A stretch of DNA of 8,532 nt from SVTX01 sp045585895 (GCA_045585895.1 JAZMZI010000118.1:1-8532); one strand, 5' to 3'. Shown: positions 1 to 6,414, counted from the stretch's first letter. Notes: generated by a model not told the origin, from the sequence alone. Numbers and translations: made by a program.

Positions 1-86
1 AAAGCGGAAAACGGTTTAAAATGTTTATATGTAGAAAGTGAATTTTCCTTTCTACATAAAGCAAATCCAAATCGTTTGTCCGCTTT
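1..86. repeat. Nested palindromic element at the left edge
   Basis: Two inverted repeats are nested here. The outer arms are 1-17 and 69-86; they match apart from one G-U-compatible mismatch and one extra base. The inner hairpin has arms TATGTAGAAAG (28-38) and CTTTCTACATA (48-58) around a 9-base loop. There is no long ORF and no T-run after the stem on either strand, so it is not a standard terminator. It could be a small MITE-like element, a structured RNA, or the end of something larger cut off by the window. No flanking target duplication can be checked on the left. Confidence 0.4.
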
Positions 87-119
87 TTTCTTTGGCAGAA
101 GAAGCGCAAAGAAAAAAGC
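82..119. repeat. Perfect 13-bp inverted repeat
   Basis: GCTTTTTTCTTTG (82-94) is exactly complementary to CAAAGAAAAAAGC (107-119) around a 12-base loop. It overlaps the outer arm of the preceding palindrome, so the two structures exclude each other. Neither side has a U-tract in the position needed for an intrinsic terminator. It may be part of the same dispersed palindromic sequence. No coding potential is seen between base 1 and the end of the minus-strand gene at 267. Confidence 0.4.
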
Positions 120-150
120 TTAGCAAAAAAGAAAGCGCGTATAAGGAGAG

Positions 151-229
151 TTTCGCCTCTGCGGAGGCGACCAACGCTCCGCGCGTTGGATCAGCGGTTG
201 CTTTTTGAAAAAAGCGACGTAAAAACTTT
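151..229 (-). repeat. Structured repeat, left copy (short form)
   Basis: Bases 151-208 match the reverse complement of 8475-8532 at 57 of 58 positions (mismatch at 199). Bases 214-229 match the reverse complement of the sequence just after uvrC. Read on the minus strand, downstream of the membrane protein gene that stops at 267, it contains GCTTTTT/AAAAAGC (7 bp, 200-215), CCAACGC/GCGTTGG (7 bp, 5-base loop) and TCGCCTC/GAGGCGA (7 bp, 4-base loop). It lacks the ~46-base hairpin module found in the right copy. Position and structure suggest a dispersed 3'-end repeat, somewhat like REP/BIME elements. Its family is not recognised. Confidence 0.75.
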
Positions 230-266
230 CAAAAAGACACCGCCGTGGAGACCGCTAAACCCCAAT

Positions 267-764
267 TTATTTAAACCGTCTTTTTCCTTTCCTTCTCGAC
301 ATTTTAATGTTTCCCGCGAATGCTCCCAGCACCGAAAAGGCAAGCGTCGCCATGTGCAATGCGGCAGACTGCCAGAATTCGTAGCCCGAGGAGGGCAGAG
401 AAAAGAGTATCAGCGAAAGCACGAGCGTGAGCAGTGTGATCATTGCTCCCGTGACAGTACCGCAGAGCAGAGGAGCTTCCTTTACCGCTTTGGAACAGAT
501 AAATCCCCCCACAAAGCTCGAGCATAATACCGACGGGATCGCAAAAAAGGGAATAATAGCCGTGGAATCGGGCATAGCGTAAGCCACGGCGGTCGAACCC
601 GTTATAAGCAACGCGCCCGTCAGCGCCGTAGCGCCCAGACCGAAAAGTCCGCCTTTAAGCGCGGTGAGGATGATCGGTCGGTCGTAGGTATCCGCGTTTC
701 TTGCCGCCAAGGCGGTGGAACGAGAAACGATCGGCATCCTTGCGCTTCTTTGATTTTGAGTCAT
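267..764 (-). CDS. Small four-helix membrane protein, TIGR04086-like
   Basis: A 165-residue integral membrane protein of unknown function. About four hydrophobic segments are visible (roughly residues 31-57, 67-90, 94-121 and 133-152), rich in Gly and Ala, with a basic C-terminal tail ending in KGKRR. Size, Gly-rich helices and position directly after yajC fit the TIGR04086 (YrzE-like) membrane family of Gram-positives; this is recognition by style, not a search. I chose ATG at 764 because GGAGG (780-776) lies upstream of it, 11 bases away, which is slightly long. An in-frame ATG at 782 has no ribosome binding site before it. No separate promoter is obvious, so expression probably depends on read-through from yajC across the hairpin at 769-825. 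A structured repeat lies downstream. Confidence 0.65.
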   Translation of the reverse strand: MTQNQRSARMPIVSRSTALAARNADTYDRPIILTALKGGLFGLGATALTGALLITGSTAVAYAMPDSTAIIPFFAIPSVLCSSFVGGFICSKAVKEAPLLCGTVTGAMITLLTLVLSLILFSLPSSGYEFWQSAALHMATLAFSVLGAFAGNIKMSRRKGKRRFK

Positions 765-768
765 AATA

Positions 769-825
769 AAAAACGCCTCCATAACACATATTTTTGATAA
801 AATATATGTGCTTTGAGGCGTTTTT
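769..825 (-). terminator. Terminator-like hairpin overlapping the next gene's RBS
   Basis: Arms AAAAACGCCTC (769-779) and GAGGCGTTTTT (815-825) are perfectly complementary over 11 bp, and an inner stem pairs 785-791 with 804-810. Read from yajC on the minus strand, the stem is followed by six T residues (773-768), giving an intrinsic terminator shape 20 bases after the yajC stop codon. The distal arm contains the GGAGG that serves the downstream membrane protein gene, whose ATG at 764 begins just past the T-run. The same structure also has a T-run on the plus strand, so it may work in both directions. Confidence 0.7.
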
Positions 826-844
826 ATACTTGTATCCCAAGCTA

Positions 845-1171
845 TCAGCTTGCGCTGTCTTCTGCCTTTACGTCAACGCGGCTGATGGCGCTCTTGAGGA
901 TACGGATCTTAGTGCAGTCGCGGCTGGTCTCGATAACGCAGGTCTCTTCCTTGATGCTTACGACCTTTCCGATGATTCCGCCGATAGTGGTTATCTCGTC
1001 GCCAACCTGAAGGTTGTTTCTCATATTGGCAACTTCTTTTTCCTGCTTTTTCTGAGGACGGATGCCGAAGAAGTAGAAAACCACTACCACTGCTACCAGC
1101 ATACCCACGGTAATGAGAGTGCTTCCGAGTTCACTGCTCAAAAAGTCTGTTAAAGCTATCGTATTGAACAT
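845..1171 (-). CDS. yajC: YajC, Sec translocase accessory subunit
   Basis: YajC is a single-pass inner-membrane protein that associates with SecDF-YidC and the SecYEG channel. The 108-residue product shows the family layout: a short N-terminus, one hydrophobic helix at about residues 16-36, then the signature IRPQKKQEKE at the cytoplasmic face. A basic linker follows, then the conserved soluble core with VGDEITTIGGIIGKVVSI (about 56-73). The length is usual for the family. ATG at 1171 is preceded by AGAAAGGA (1188-1181, 9 bases upstream) and a strong promoter. secD/secF are not in the window. The neighbour downstream is a small membrane protein gene behind a terminator-like hairpin. Confidence 0.93.
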   Translation of the reverse strand: MFNTIALTDFLSSELGSTLITVGMLVAVVVVFYFFGIRPQKKQEKEVANMRNNLQVGDEITTIGGIIGKVVSIKEETCVIETSRDCTKIRILKSAISRVDVKAEDSAS

Positions 1172-1207
1172 TTTTGCATTTCCTTTCTGAAAATAAACAT
1201 CTTTATA

Positions 1208-1236
1208 ATTTTACAGACAAAAGCCTCGGTTGTCAA
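1208..1236 (-). promoter_or_regulatory. yajC promoter, sigma-A type
   Basis: On the minus strand, TTGACA (1236-1231) is followed by a 17-base spacer and TAAAAT (1213-1208), so transcription should start near 1201, about 30 bases before the yajC ATG. The -35 box sits inside an imperfect palindrome, TCGGT (1226-1230) and ACCGA (1238-1242), with GTTG/CAAC nested inside it. That could be a repressor operator. Confidence 0.75.
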
Positions 1237-1341
1237 CACCGAATTTGTAAATTTTTTTAGTTTGAGGGCATTTTTGAGGCCGATTTTTCAACTCAGTTCG
1301 GTTTTGCGCTGTCTTTAAAGCAAAAAAAATGTCTCCACGTA

Positions 1342-1370
1342 TTGCATTTTGTGATAATATATGCTATAAT
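1342..1370 (+). promoter_or_regulatory. rimM operon promoter, extended -10
   Basis: TTGCAT (1342-1347) is separated by 17 bases from a perfect TATAAT (1365-1370), with TG at 1362-1363 giving an extended -10. Transcription should start near 1377, leaving a leader of about 47 bases before rimM. The 252-base stretch between yajC and rimM otherwise holds only the divergent yajC promoter, an imperfect TTTGAGG direct repeat near 1261-1285, and a weak TTTTGC/GCAAAA dyad (1302-1325). Confidence 0.75.
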
Positions 1371-1423
1371 ATTAAATTGTATAGGTGTTTTTTGCACGTT
1401 ATTTGATTGAAACGGAGCGTTAT

Positions 1424-1939
1424 ATGGCAAAAAAGCAATTTCTTGAATGTGCGATAGTTATAAATACTCACGGAGTTCGCGGCGACGTAAAGCTCGAATC
1501 TCTTTGCGACAGCCCCGAGGTGCTGGCGGCTCTTGAACGCGTTTTCGTTTTTGAGGGCGGCAGATACCGCGAAATAGAGGTCAAGCACGCGTCGGTGTTC
1601 AAACAGTTCGTTCTGGCGACCCTCGACGGTGTGGACGATATGGACAAGGCTGCGGCGATGAAGGGGACTACGCTTTACGCCTCACGAGAGGATTTCTGCC
1701 TCGGAGAGGGAGACTATTTTATTGCCGATCTTATAGGTCTTCCCGTTATCGACAACGTTGACGGAAAGGTATACGGCAAGATAAAGGACGTTATTAACCG
1801 CGGAGCCTCCGACATTTACGTTATCTCCACTCCGCAGGGCGAGAGAATGATGCCCGTGGTGGACGAATTCGTAAAGAGAGTTGACCTTGACGAGGGCGTT
1901 TTCGTCGAGGTGATCCCCGGACTTTTGACCGACGATTGA
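1424..1939 (+). CDS. rimM: RimM, ribosome maturation factor
   Basis: RimM binds ribosomal protein S19 and helps assemble the head of the 30S subunit. The 171-residue product has the N-terminal RimM beta-barrel with the hallmark THGVRGDVKLE (about 14-24). It then has a C-terminal PRC-barrel that begins near YFIADLIGLPV and ends with MMPVVDEFVKRVDLDEGVFVEV-type sequence typical of the family. Length is normal. I chose ATG at 1424 because GGAG (1414-1417) is 6 bases upstream and the protein then begins in the family style (MAKKQFLECA); the more upstream in-frame start at 1385 lies right after the promoter and adds an atypical stretch. It is the first gene of a plus-strand run, with trmD starting 14 bases after its stop. 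Confidence 0.95.
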   Translation: MAKKQFLECAIVINTHGVRGDVKLESLCDSPEVLAALERVFVFEGGRYREIEVKHASVFKQFVLATLDGVDDMDKAAAMKGTTLYASREDFCLGEGDYFIADLIGLPVIDNVDGKVYGKIKDVINRGASDIYVISTPQGERMMPVVDEFVKRVDLDEGVFVEVIPGLLTDD

Positions 1940-1953
1940 TTTTTGAGGAATTT

Positions 1954-2670
1954 ATGAGATTTGATATAATGACGCTTTTTCCCGATCTCGTGAATACGGT
2001 TCTGGGAGAGAGTATAATCGGCAGAGCGCAGAAAAGCGGCGCCGTTGAGATAAACACGTATAATATCCGCGACTATTCCTGCGACAAGCATAGGAGAGTC
2101 GACGACACGCCATACGGCGGCGGCAAGGGGATGTTGATGATGGCGCCCCCCATCTATAATTGCTACTCGGCTATCCTTGAAGAACAGAAAAACGCGGGAT
2201 TTGTCCCCGAAAGCCGCAGAGTCGTCTATATGTCGCCCGCGGGAAAGGTTCTTAATCAAAAGAAAGCCGAGGAGCTTTCAAAATACGACAACGTAATTAT
2301 CCTATGCGGTCATTACGAGGGCGTTGACCGCCGAATTATCGACGAGATAGTGGACGAGGAGGTATCTATCGGAGATTTCGTACTGACGGGAGGAGAGATC
2401 CCCGCTACCATACTGGTGGATGCGGTGTCAAGACTGCTTCCGGGTGTGCTTTCAGATCCCGAGTGCTACGAAAAGGAGAGCATCTCTTCGGGAATGCTTG
2501 AATATCCCCAATATACGCGTCCTTACGAGTTCCACGGAGTAAAGGTGCCCGACGTGCTTATTTCGGGTCATCACGCAAACATAGATAAGTGGAGAGATGA
2601 GAGCGCCCGTGAGCTTACCGAGCGCAACCGTCCCGATCTGCTTAATAAAGATGAAAAAAACAAGATTTAA
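1954..2670 (+). CDS. trmD: TrmD, tRNA (guanine-37-N1)-methyltransferase
   Basis: TrmD methylates G37 next to the anticodon using S-adenosylmethionine and prevents +1 frameshifting. It is a SPOUT enzyme with a deep trefoil knot that works as a dimer. Visible motifs: LFPDL at the N-terminus, VDDTPYGGGKGMLMM (49-63), LCGHYEGVDRR (118-128), SIGDFVLTGGEIPA (138-151) forming the knot, and LEYPQYTRP (182-190). The 238-residue length is usual. ATG at 1954 fits GAGG at 1945-1948; a TTG at 1936 overlapping rimM has no support. In my alignment from memory, the E. coli catalytic Asp169 falls on Glu175 here (KES context). The next gene begins 50 bases after the stop with no terminator between, so co-transcription is likely. 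Confidence 0.95.
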   Translation: MRFDIMTLFPDLVNTVLGESIIGRAQKSGAVEINTYNIRDYSCDKHRRVDDTPYGGGKGMLMMAPPIYNCYSAILEEQKNAGFVPESRRVVYMSPAGKVLNQKKAEELSKYDNVIILCGHYEGVDRRIIDEIVDEEVSIGDFVLTGGEIPATILVDAVSRLLPGVLSDPECYEKESISSGMLEYPQYTRPYEFHGVKVPDVLISGHHANIDKWRDESARELTERNRPDLLNKDEKNKI

Positions 2671-2719
2671 CGAATTTTTTGAGATATAAAAAGCTATATG
2701 CTTGGAAAGGAGGTTCGTT

Positions 2720-4696
2720 TTGGCTAAAGCGAAGAAGAAAATGCGGCAGCGCCGTCCGTCGCTCATTATGAGCGCTATCGACGCCTTTACCGCGTTTATA
2801 TATTCGGTGTTTTCAAACGGACGGGTGGGCACTTGGCTCTCGTCGGGGCGCGAATCCTACGAAAACAGTATTTTCGTACGAGGCTTTAACAAGCTTTCCG
2901 CCGCGTTCAGAAAAAGTGAAGCGTCCGATTCCGTTGACCTTATAATGAAAAAAAGCAGGTTTGCGAAGGCAACCGAGGCTATAAGAAGTTATTTTGCCAA
3001 TCTGAGTCTCGGCGTTTACGGATTGCTCCTTCTGGTTTACGGAACGGCGTCGGTCTTCGTTTACTTTATACCTATCCTTCTCGGAGATTCCAACAGTCAC
3101 GGTGAGAGCGCGCTGATAACGTCGATAATTATCGCGATATGCGCTATCCCTATGACGGTCTCCACCAGATCCTTTTTGACGCAGGTGTCCGAAAGCGATT
3201 TTTTGAAGGATATAGTTCTTTCGTTCTTTGCGGTTCCCGAGGAAAAGCTGAAATCGGGTAAAAGACTCGGCGGTGCGGTCCATATGCTCATTTCCGCTTC
3301 GTTGGGTCTCTTGCTCGCGGGAACGACGTACTTCGTCCACCCCGCGTACATATTTGCAGTGTTCGGCGTTATAGCGGTATTCTGTCTCATATCCGCCAAT
3401 CCCGAGTCGGGCGTTGCGCTGACGCTGGTTGCCGTACCCTTCCTCCAGTACGTACCGTTCTCCGAGGTATTCCTCGCCGTAATGGTGCTTCTTACCGTGT
3501 CCTCTTATATTTCAAAGGTCATGAAGAGAAGAAGGGTGTTTGATTTCTGTCTTGAAGAGCTTATCGTTCTCATTTTCTGCGGATTCGTTTTCGTTTCGGG
3601 AAGCTTTTCGGGCGGAGGACTGATAACCTTTGCCGATTCGGTTTTTGCCTGCGTAATAATTATCGGCGCGTTTTTCACGACTTATAATCTCATCCGCGGA
3701 AAAAGACTTTTAAATTCCTTCGTGAATATTTTGGGCGTTTCGTTTACCATTCTTGCGGCGATCGGCTTGTTCAACGTGTTTTACGACGGAGTGGTGGACG
3801 GAGTTACATATTCGATCCGCGATTACGTTCAGCCTATTCTTGAAGGAAATAATCTTTATATAGTTGACAGCGCCGCCGTGTTCAGCGTGCTTGCCATTCT
3901 CTCTTTCCCCATGCTTTTGGCCTTTATGGCAAAGCAGAAAAAGGTAAAGAATATCGTTGGATTATTATTGATCTCTATCATTGTGATATCCGCTTGTTTC
4001 GTTTACGGAACATACGAAACGTTGATTGCCATATTGCTTGAGATCTGCATCTTCTGGGTGCTCTGCTCCCACAAGACTTTCAACGTAGTGATAGTGATGT
4101 TATTGCCTATAGGCTTTTTTGCGGTTCTGTTCCCGTATCTTGCCGCGCACGTCGATATCCCCGCTTTTCTTGAAAAGGTAAGTGAGTTTATGCCCATATC
4201 CTTCCCCGAGGGCGCTTATCATATAGAAATTGGTAAGAGCACGGTTGAAATACTGAAGGATGTCGGAGGAATAGGCGCGGGAGATCACGCCTTTAAGACG
4301 GCTATCGAGCCTTATCTGAGCGTTGCGTCCAAAGGTGCTGAGGATTCGGGAAGCTTCTGGCTTCAGGTAGCCTGCTGGTCGGGTTTTGGAGGACTTGTTA
4401 CTCTGCTCCTCACCCTCGGTCTGATACTGAAAAACAGCTTTGGATTTCTTGCGGTAGCAAAGGATAAGGAGCTTAGGATCAACGCACTTGCCGTAAGCTG
4501 CGGACTCATAGGCGCGTTGATTTTCGGAGTAATAAACTGCCTTTGGAACGATGCCAGAATGCTCTATCTGTTCTGGGCAACGGTAGGAGTTCTTGCAGGC
4601 TACGTAAGAGAGGGAAGAGCGGTTTCGGATAAGAATAATTCTTACCTTGCCTCAGAGTCGGACAGCTTTGACGTTGAGCTGATATTCCACAAATAG
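2720..4696 (+). CDS. Polytopic Wzy/WaaL-like O-antigen ligase family protein
   Basis: A 658-residue membrane protein with an unusual start. The extent rests on TTG at 2720, placed 6 bases after AAAGGAGG (2706-2713); an upstream in-frame TTG at 2702 would precede that site. Residues 1-95 are basic and amphipathic and face the cytoplasm. About 14-15 hydrophobic segments follow between residues 96 and 630. A larger external loop spans about 477-545, and the tail is short and polar. The loop end GGIGAGDHAF (516-525) followed by SGSFWLQVACWSGFGGL (543-559) matches the Wzy_C pattern (GxGxGxF, then a xxLQ...G..G stretch before a helix) of O-antigen ligases/polymerases and TuaE-like enzymes. The His often found in that second motif is not seen. 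Those enzymes move lipid-linked glycans outside the membrane; the substrate here is unknown. Two small membrane proteins follow in the same run. Confidence 0.65.
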   Translation: MAKAKKKMRQRRPSLIMSAIDAFTAFIYSVFSNGRVGTWLSSGRESYENSIFVRGFNKLSAAFRKSEASDSVDLIMKKSRFAKATEAIRSYFANLSLGVYGLLLLVYGTASVFVYFIPILLGDSNSHGESALITSIIIAICAIPMTVSTRSFLTQVSESDFLKDIVLSFFAVPEEKLKSGKRLGGAVHMLISASLGLLLAGTTYFVHPAYIFAVFGVIAVFCLISANPESGVALTLVAVPFLQYVPFSEVFLAVMVLLTVSSYISKVMKRRRVFDFCLEELIVLIFCGFVFVSGSFSGGGLITFADSVFACVIIIGAFFTTYNLIRGKRLLNSFVNILGVSFTILAAIGLFNVFYDGVVDGVTYSIRDYVQPILEGNNLYIVDSAAVFSVLAILSFPMLLAFMAKQKKVKNIVGLLLISIIVISACFVYGTYETLIAILLEICIFWVLCSHKTFNVVIVMLLPIGFFAVLFPYLAAHVDIPAFLEKVSEFMPISFPEGAYHIEIGKSTVEILKDVGGIGAGDHAFKTAIEPYLSVASKGAEDSGSFWLQVACWSGFGGLVTLLLTLGLILKNSFGFLAVAKDKELRINALAVSCGLIGALIFGVINCLWNDARMLYLFWATVGVLAGYVREGRAVSDKNNSYLASESDSFDVELIFHK

Positions 4697-4721
4697 TATA
4701 AATCAGAAAGGGATAATTATT

Positions 4722-5342
4722 ATGCCTGATATTAAAAATTACGACAAGAACGAGATCGAAAGGGATCTGAAGCGCGCGGACGCCGAAAAATCGGGAGGTA
4801 TCAACGCGCAGCTGACCGGTATAAATATTCAAAAGCCAAAAAAGAATGAAGAGACTTTTAAGGCTCGTTCAACGGCGAGAAAGAGACTTCCCGTTGCGGT
4901 CGATATTCTGATTGCCATACTCTTCGTAGCACTGTTTGCGGGAGCAGTGGTGGGCGGATACTACGCTTTCAGATATTTTGCGGTGGATTACGAGACCGCG
5001 GAGGTTGAGTATACGGTTGCGGTAAGCGCCGACGACTATCTCGCAATGGGCGACTCTCTCGTTCAAAAGAACGTTTATTACGACGTTGAAGGCAGTCTTG
5101 AATATTTCGGAAAGGTGAAGAGCGCGGGAGTTTCCGAGACCGAGGGGATTGCGGTCATAACCGTGGTGAACACCGTAAAATATAAGGAAAAGGACGGTTA
5201 TTCCGTCGGTGACGTTAAGCTGGCGGTAGGTCAGAGCTATAAGCTTCGCATCGAGAACGGAGAAGCGTTTGACTGTACCGTGGTAGAGCTTAACGATCTT
5301 GACCGTTCCGTAAAATCTGCAAACGAGGAAGGAGGAAAGTGA
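4722..5342 (+). CDS. Membrane-anchored DUF4330-like protein A
   Basis: A 206-residue protein of unknown function. Residues 1-56 are charged and probably cytoplasmic. One hydrophobic helix at about 57-83 follows a basic TARKR stretch, so the C-terminal part should lie outside. That domain begins EVEYTVAVSADDY (94-106), continues through MGDSLVQKNVYYD and YFGKVKSAG, and ends with a GQSYKLRIENG...CTVVEL strand pattern. The order (membrane helix, VEYTV strand, GD step, GKV strand, late beta hairpin) resembles DUF4330 proteins; this is pattern recognition only. ATG at 4722 has AAAGGGA (4707-4713) 8 bases upstream. It lies 25 bases after the Wzy-like gene, and its stop is one base before the next start. 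The next product looks like a diverged paralogue. Confidence 0.6.
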   Translation: MPDIKNYDKNEIERDLKRADAEKSGGINAQLTGINIQKPKKNEETFKARSTARKRLPVAVDILIAILFVALFAGAVVGGYYAFRYFAVDYETAEVEYTVAVSADDYLAMGDSLVQKNVYYDVEGSLEYFGKVKSAGVSETEGIAVITVVNTVKYKEKDGYSVGDVKLAVGQSYKLRIENGEAFDCTVVELNDLDRSVKSANEEGGK

Positions 5343-5343
5343 T

Positions 5344-5844
5344 ATGACGAACGAAAAGAAACAAAGAAAAAAGATAAACCCTCTTGACGTCGTTATCATC
5401 CTTCTCGTGCTTTGTCTCGTTGCGACCTTTGCGTACCGTCTTTACGACGGCGTTACTACCCCAAATCTAAAGGACGATTCGGAGTTCGTGGTGTATTTCG
5501 ATTGCAACGATTACAAAAGCCTGACCTCCTATATTGACGACGAGGACGGAGTGTATCTCGCCTCCACGGGTGAGTTGTTCGGATACGTCTGCCCCGTTAA
5601 CGAAAGCGGAGCTATCGTAAATATTAAGAGTAATGAAAGCGGAACGACTACTTTGCCCGTTACCGATTACGAAAAAGTTGATTTTTCGGGCGCTCTCAAA
5701 TTGAGCGCGGAAGCAAGAGCCGTAAGCTCGGGTAATTACTATTCTTTGGGTGAGATGAATTTCACAAAGGGAAGTACGGTTGAGGTCTATACCGAAAAAG
5801 CGGTGTTTACCATTACCGTTACGGATATCGTACCCATTCAATAA
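5344..5844 (+). CDS. Membrane-anchored DUF4330-like protein B
   Basis: A 166-residue protein, probably a distant paralogue of the one before it. A short basic N-terminus (KKQRKK-like) leads to one helix at about 12-32 (NPLDVVIILLVLCLVATFA). The INPLDVVIILLVL start is close to the IDLxVILLVL style of DUF4330 proteins. The external domain repeats the neighbour's pattern: EFVVYFDCND (47-56), a DGVYLAS..GELFGYV step, and a closing KGSTVEVYTE/FTITVTDIV hairpin. ATG at 5344 is served by AAGGAGG (5329-5335), which lies within the end of the upstream gene, and the stop-start gap is one base, so translation is probably coupled. It is the last gene of the run. No clear intrinsic terminator follows, only a weak ATTCAA/TTGAAT dyad at the stop codon. 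Confidence 0.6.
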   Translation: MTNEKKQRKKINPLDVVIILLVLCLVATFAYRLYDGVTTPNLKDDSEFVVYFDCNDYKSLTSYIDDEDGVYLASTGELFGYVCPVNESGAIVNIKSNESGTTTLPVTDYEKVDFSGALKLSAEARAVSSGNYYSLGEMNFTKGSTVEVYTEKAVFTITVTDIVPIQ

Positions 5845-5935
5845 TTTTTTGAATCCCTATGATTTGTAGTGATTTGTTGTGCAAAATGCCCTAAATTATT
5901 CTGTATTTTGCATCAAAAATATATAGTTTTTACTC

Positions 5936-5964
5936 TTGATTTTACTTCGTTTTTTTGTTATACT
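5936..5964 (+). promoter_or_regulatory. ptsH promoter and leader region
   Basis: TTGATT (5936-5941), a 17-base spacer and TATACT (5959-5964) predict a start near 5971 and a ~75-base AT-rich leader. The leader has GTCAAAA (5981-5987) able to pair with TTTTGAC (5993-5999), which in turn overlaps a TTGAC-C-GTCAA dyad (5995-6005), so the arms compete. Upstream in the same gap are a tandem TGATTTGTWG pair (5860-5879) and a TGCAAAAT/ATTTTGCA dyad (5880-5912) of unknown meaning. Confidence 0.7.
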
Positions 5965-6046
5965 ATTGATATCTGATTGTGTCAAAAAATAATTTTGACC
6001 GTCAATTTGATAGTTAATTTTAACCTACATATAGGAGTATTATCGG

Positions 6047-6310
6047 ATGAAAACTCGTGACGTTGTTATTACTAATGCAAGCGGTCTTCACGCTCGCCCT
6101 GCTACTTTCTTTATTCAGAAGGCTAACAGCTATAAGTCTACCATTCTCGTTGAGAAGGACGACCGCAAGGTAAACGCCAAGAGTCTTCTTGGTGTCCTTT
6201 CCCTTGGTATTGCCAAGGGTATGACCATTAAGCTTATTGCAGACGGTCAGGACGAGGAAGCGGCGCTTAACGGTCTTGTTTCCCTCGTTAATTCGGGATT
6301 CAACGAATAA
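6047..6310 (+). CDS. ptsH: HPr, PTS phosphocarrier protein
   Basis: HPr passes phosphate from enzyme I (via PEP) to the sugar-specific EIIA proteins, and in Gram-positives it is also a regulator when phosphorylated on Ser46 by HPr kinase. The 87-residue product has the active-site motif ASGLHARPA with His15 and Arg17, and the regulatory segment KVNAKSLLGVLSLGI with Ser46. Both phosphorylation sites are therefore present, which makes it HPr rather than the His-less homologue Crh. Length is standard. ATG at 6047 is preceded by AGGAG (6033-6037), 9 bases away. Codons such as ctt, ggt and cgt are commoner here than in its neighbours, as expected for a highly expressed gene. It stands alone between its own promoter and terminator; no ptsI is in view. 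Confidence 0.96.
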   Translation: MKTRDVVITNASGLHARPATFFIQKANSYKSTILVEKDDRKVNAKSLLGVLSLGIAKGMTIKLIADGQDEEAALNGLVSLVNSGFNE

Positions 6311-6332
6311 TAGAATATTTGTAGTATTGCGT

Positions 6333-6375
6333 AAAAAGTGCGGAGATCTTGCTGACCTCCGCACTTTTTGTTTTT
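6333..6375 (+). terminator. ptsH intrinsic terminator
   Basis: AAAAAGTGCGGAG (6333-6345) pairs perfectly with CTCCGCACTTTTT (6357-6369) around an 11-base loop, followed by GTTTTT. It begins 22 bases after the ptsH stop codon. The A-tract on the upstream side could let it work on the minus strand as well. Confidence 0.92.
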
Positions 6376-6414
6376 CCCCATTCAAAATAAGCGGTGGATT
6401 TATACTTTCATTTC

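Noticed and set aside
186..527. Plus-strand open frame of 113 residues
   Set aside because: It starts inside the structured repeat and lies antisense to the membrane protein gene; its product is an Arg/Ser/Lys-rich sequence typical of a shadow frame.
1302..1325. TTTTGC/GCAAAA dyad between yajC and rimM
   Set aside because: Only 6 bp with a 12-base loop and no tract of T on the correct side; likely chance in AT-rich intergenic DNA.
2948..2971. 24-base near match (21 of 24) to 6477-6500, starting with seven A residues
   Set aside because: It lies in frame within a normal-looking lysine-rich part of the Wzy-like protein. The A-run and window size make a chance match of this kind plausible. It would be revived if the 6477-6500 sequence proves to be a multi-copy repeat.
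5880..5912. TGCAAAAT/ATTTTGCA dyad as a terminator for the upstream gene run
   Set aside because: The stem is 8 bp and AT-rich with a 17-base loop and no T-run directly after it. Termination here is possible but not supported.
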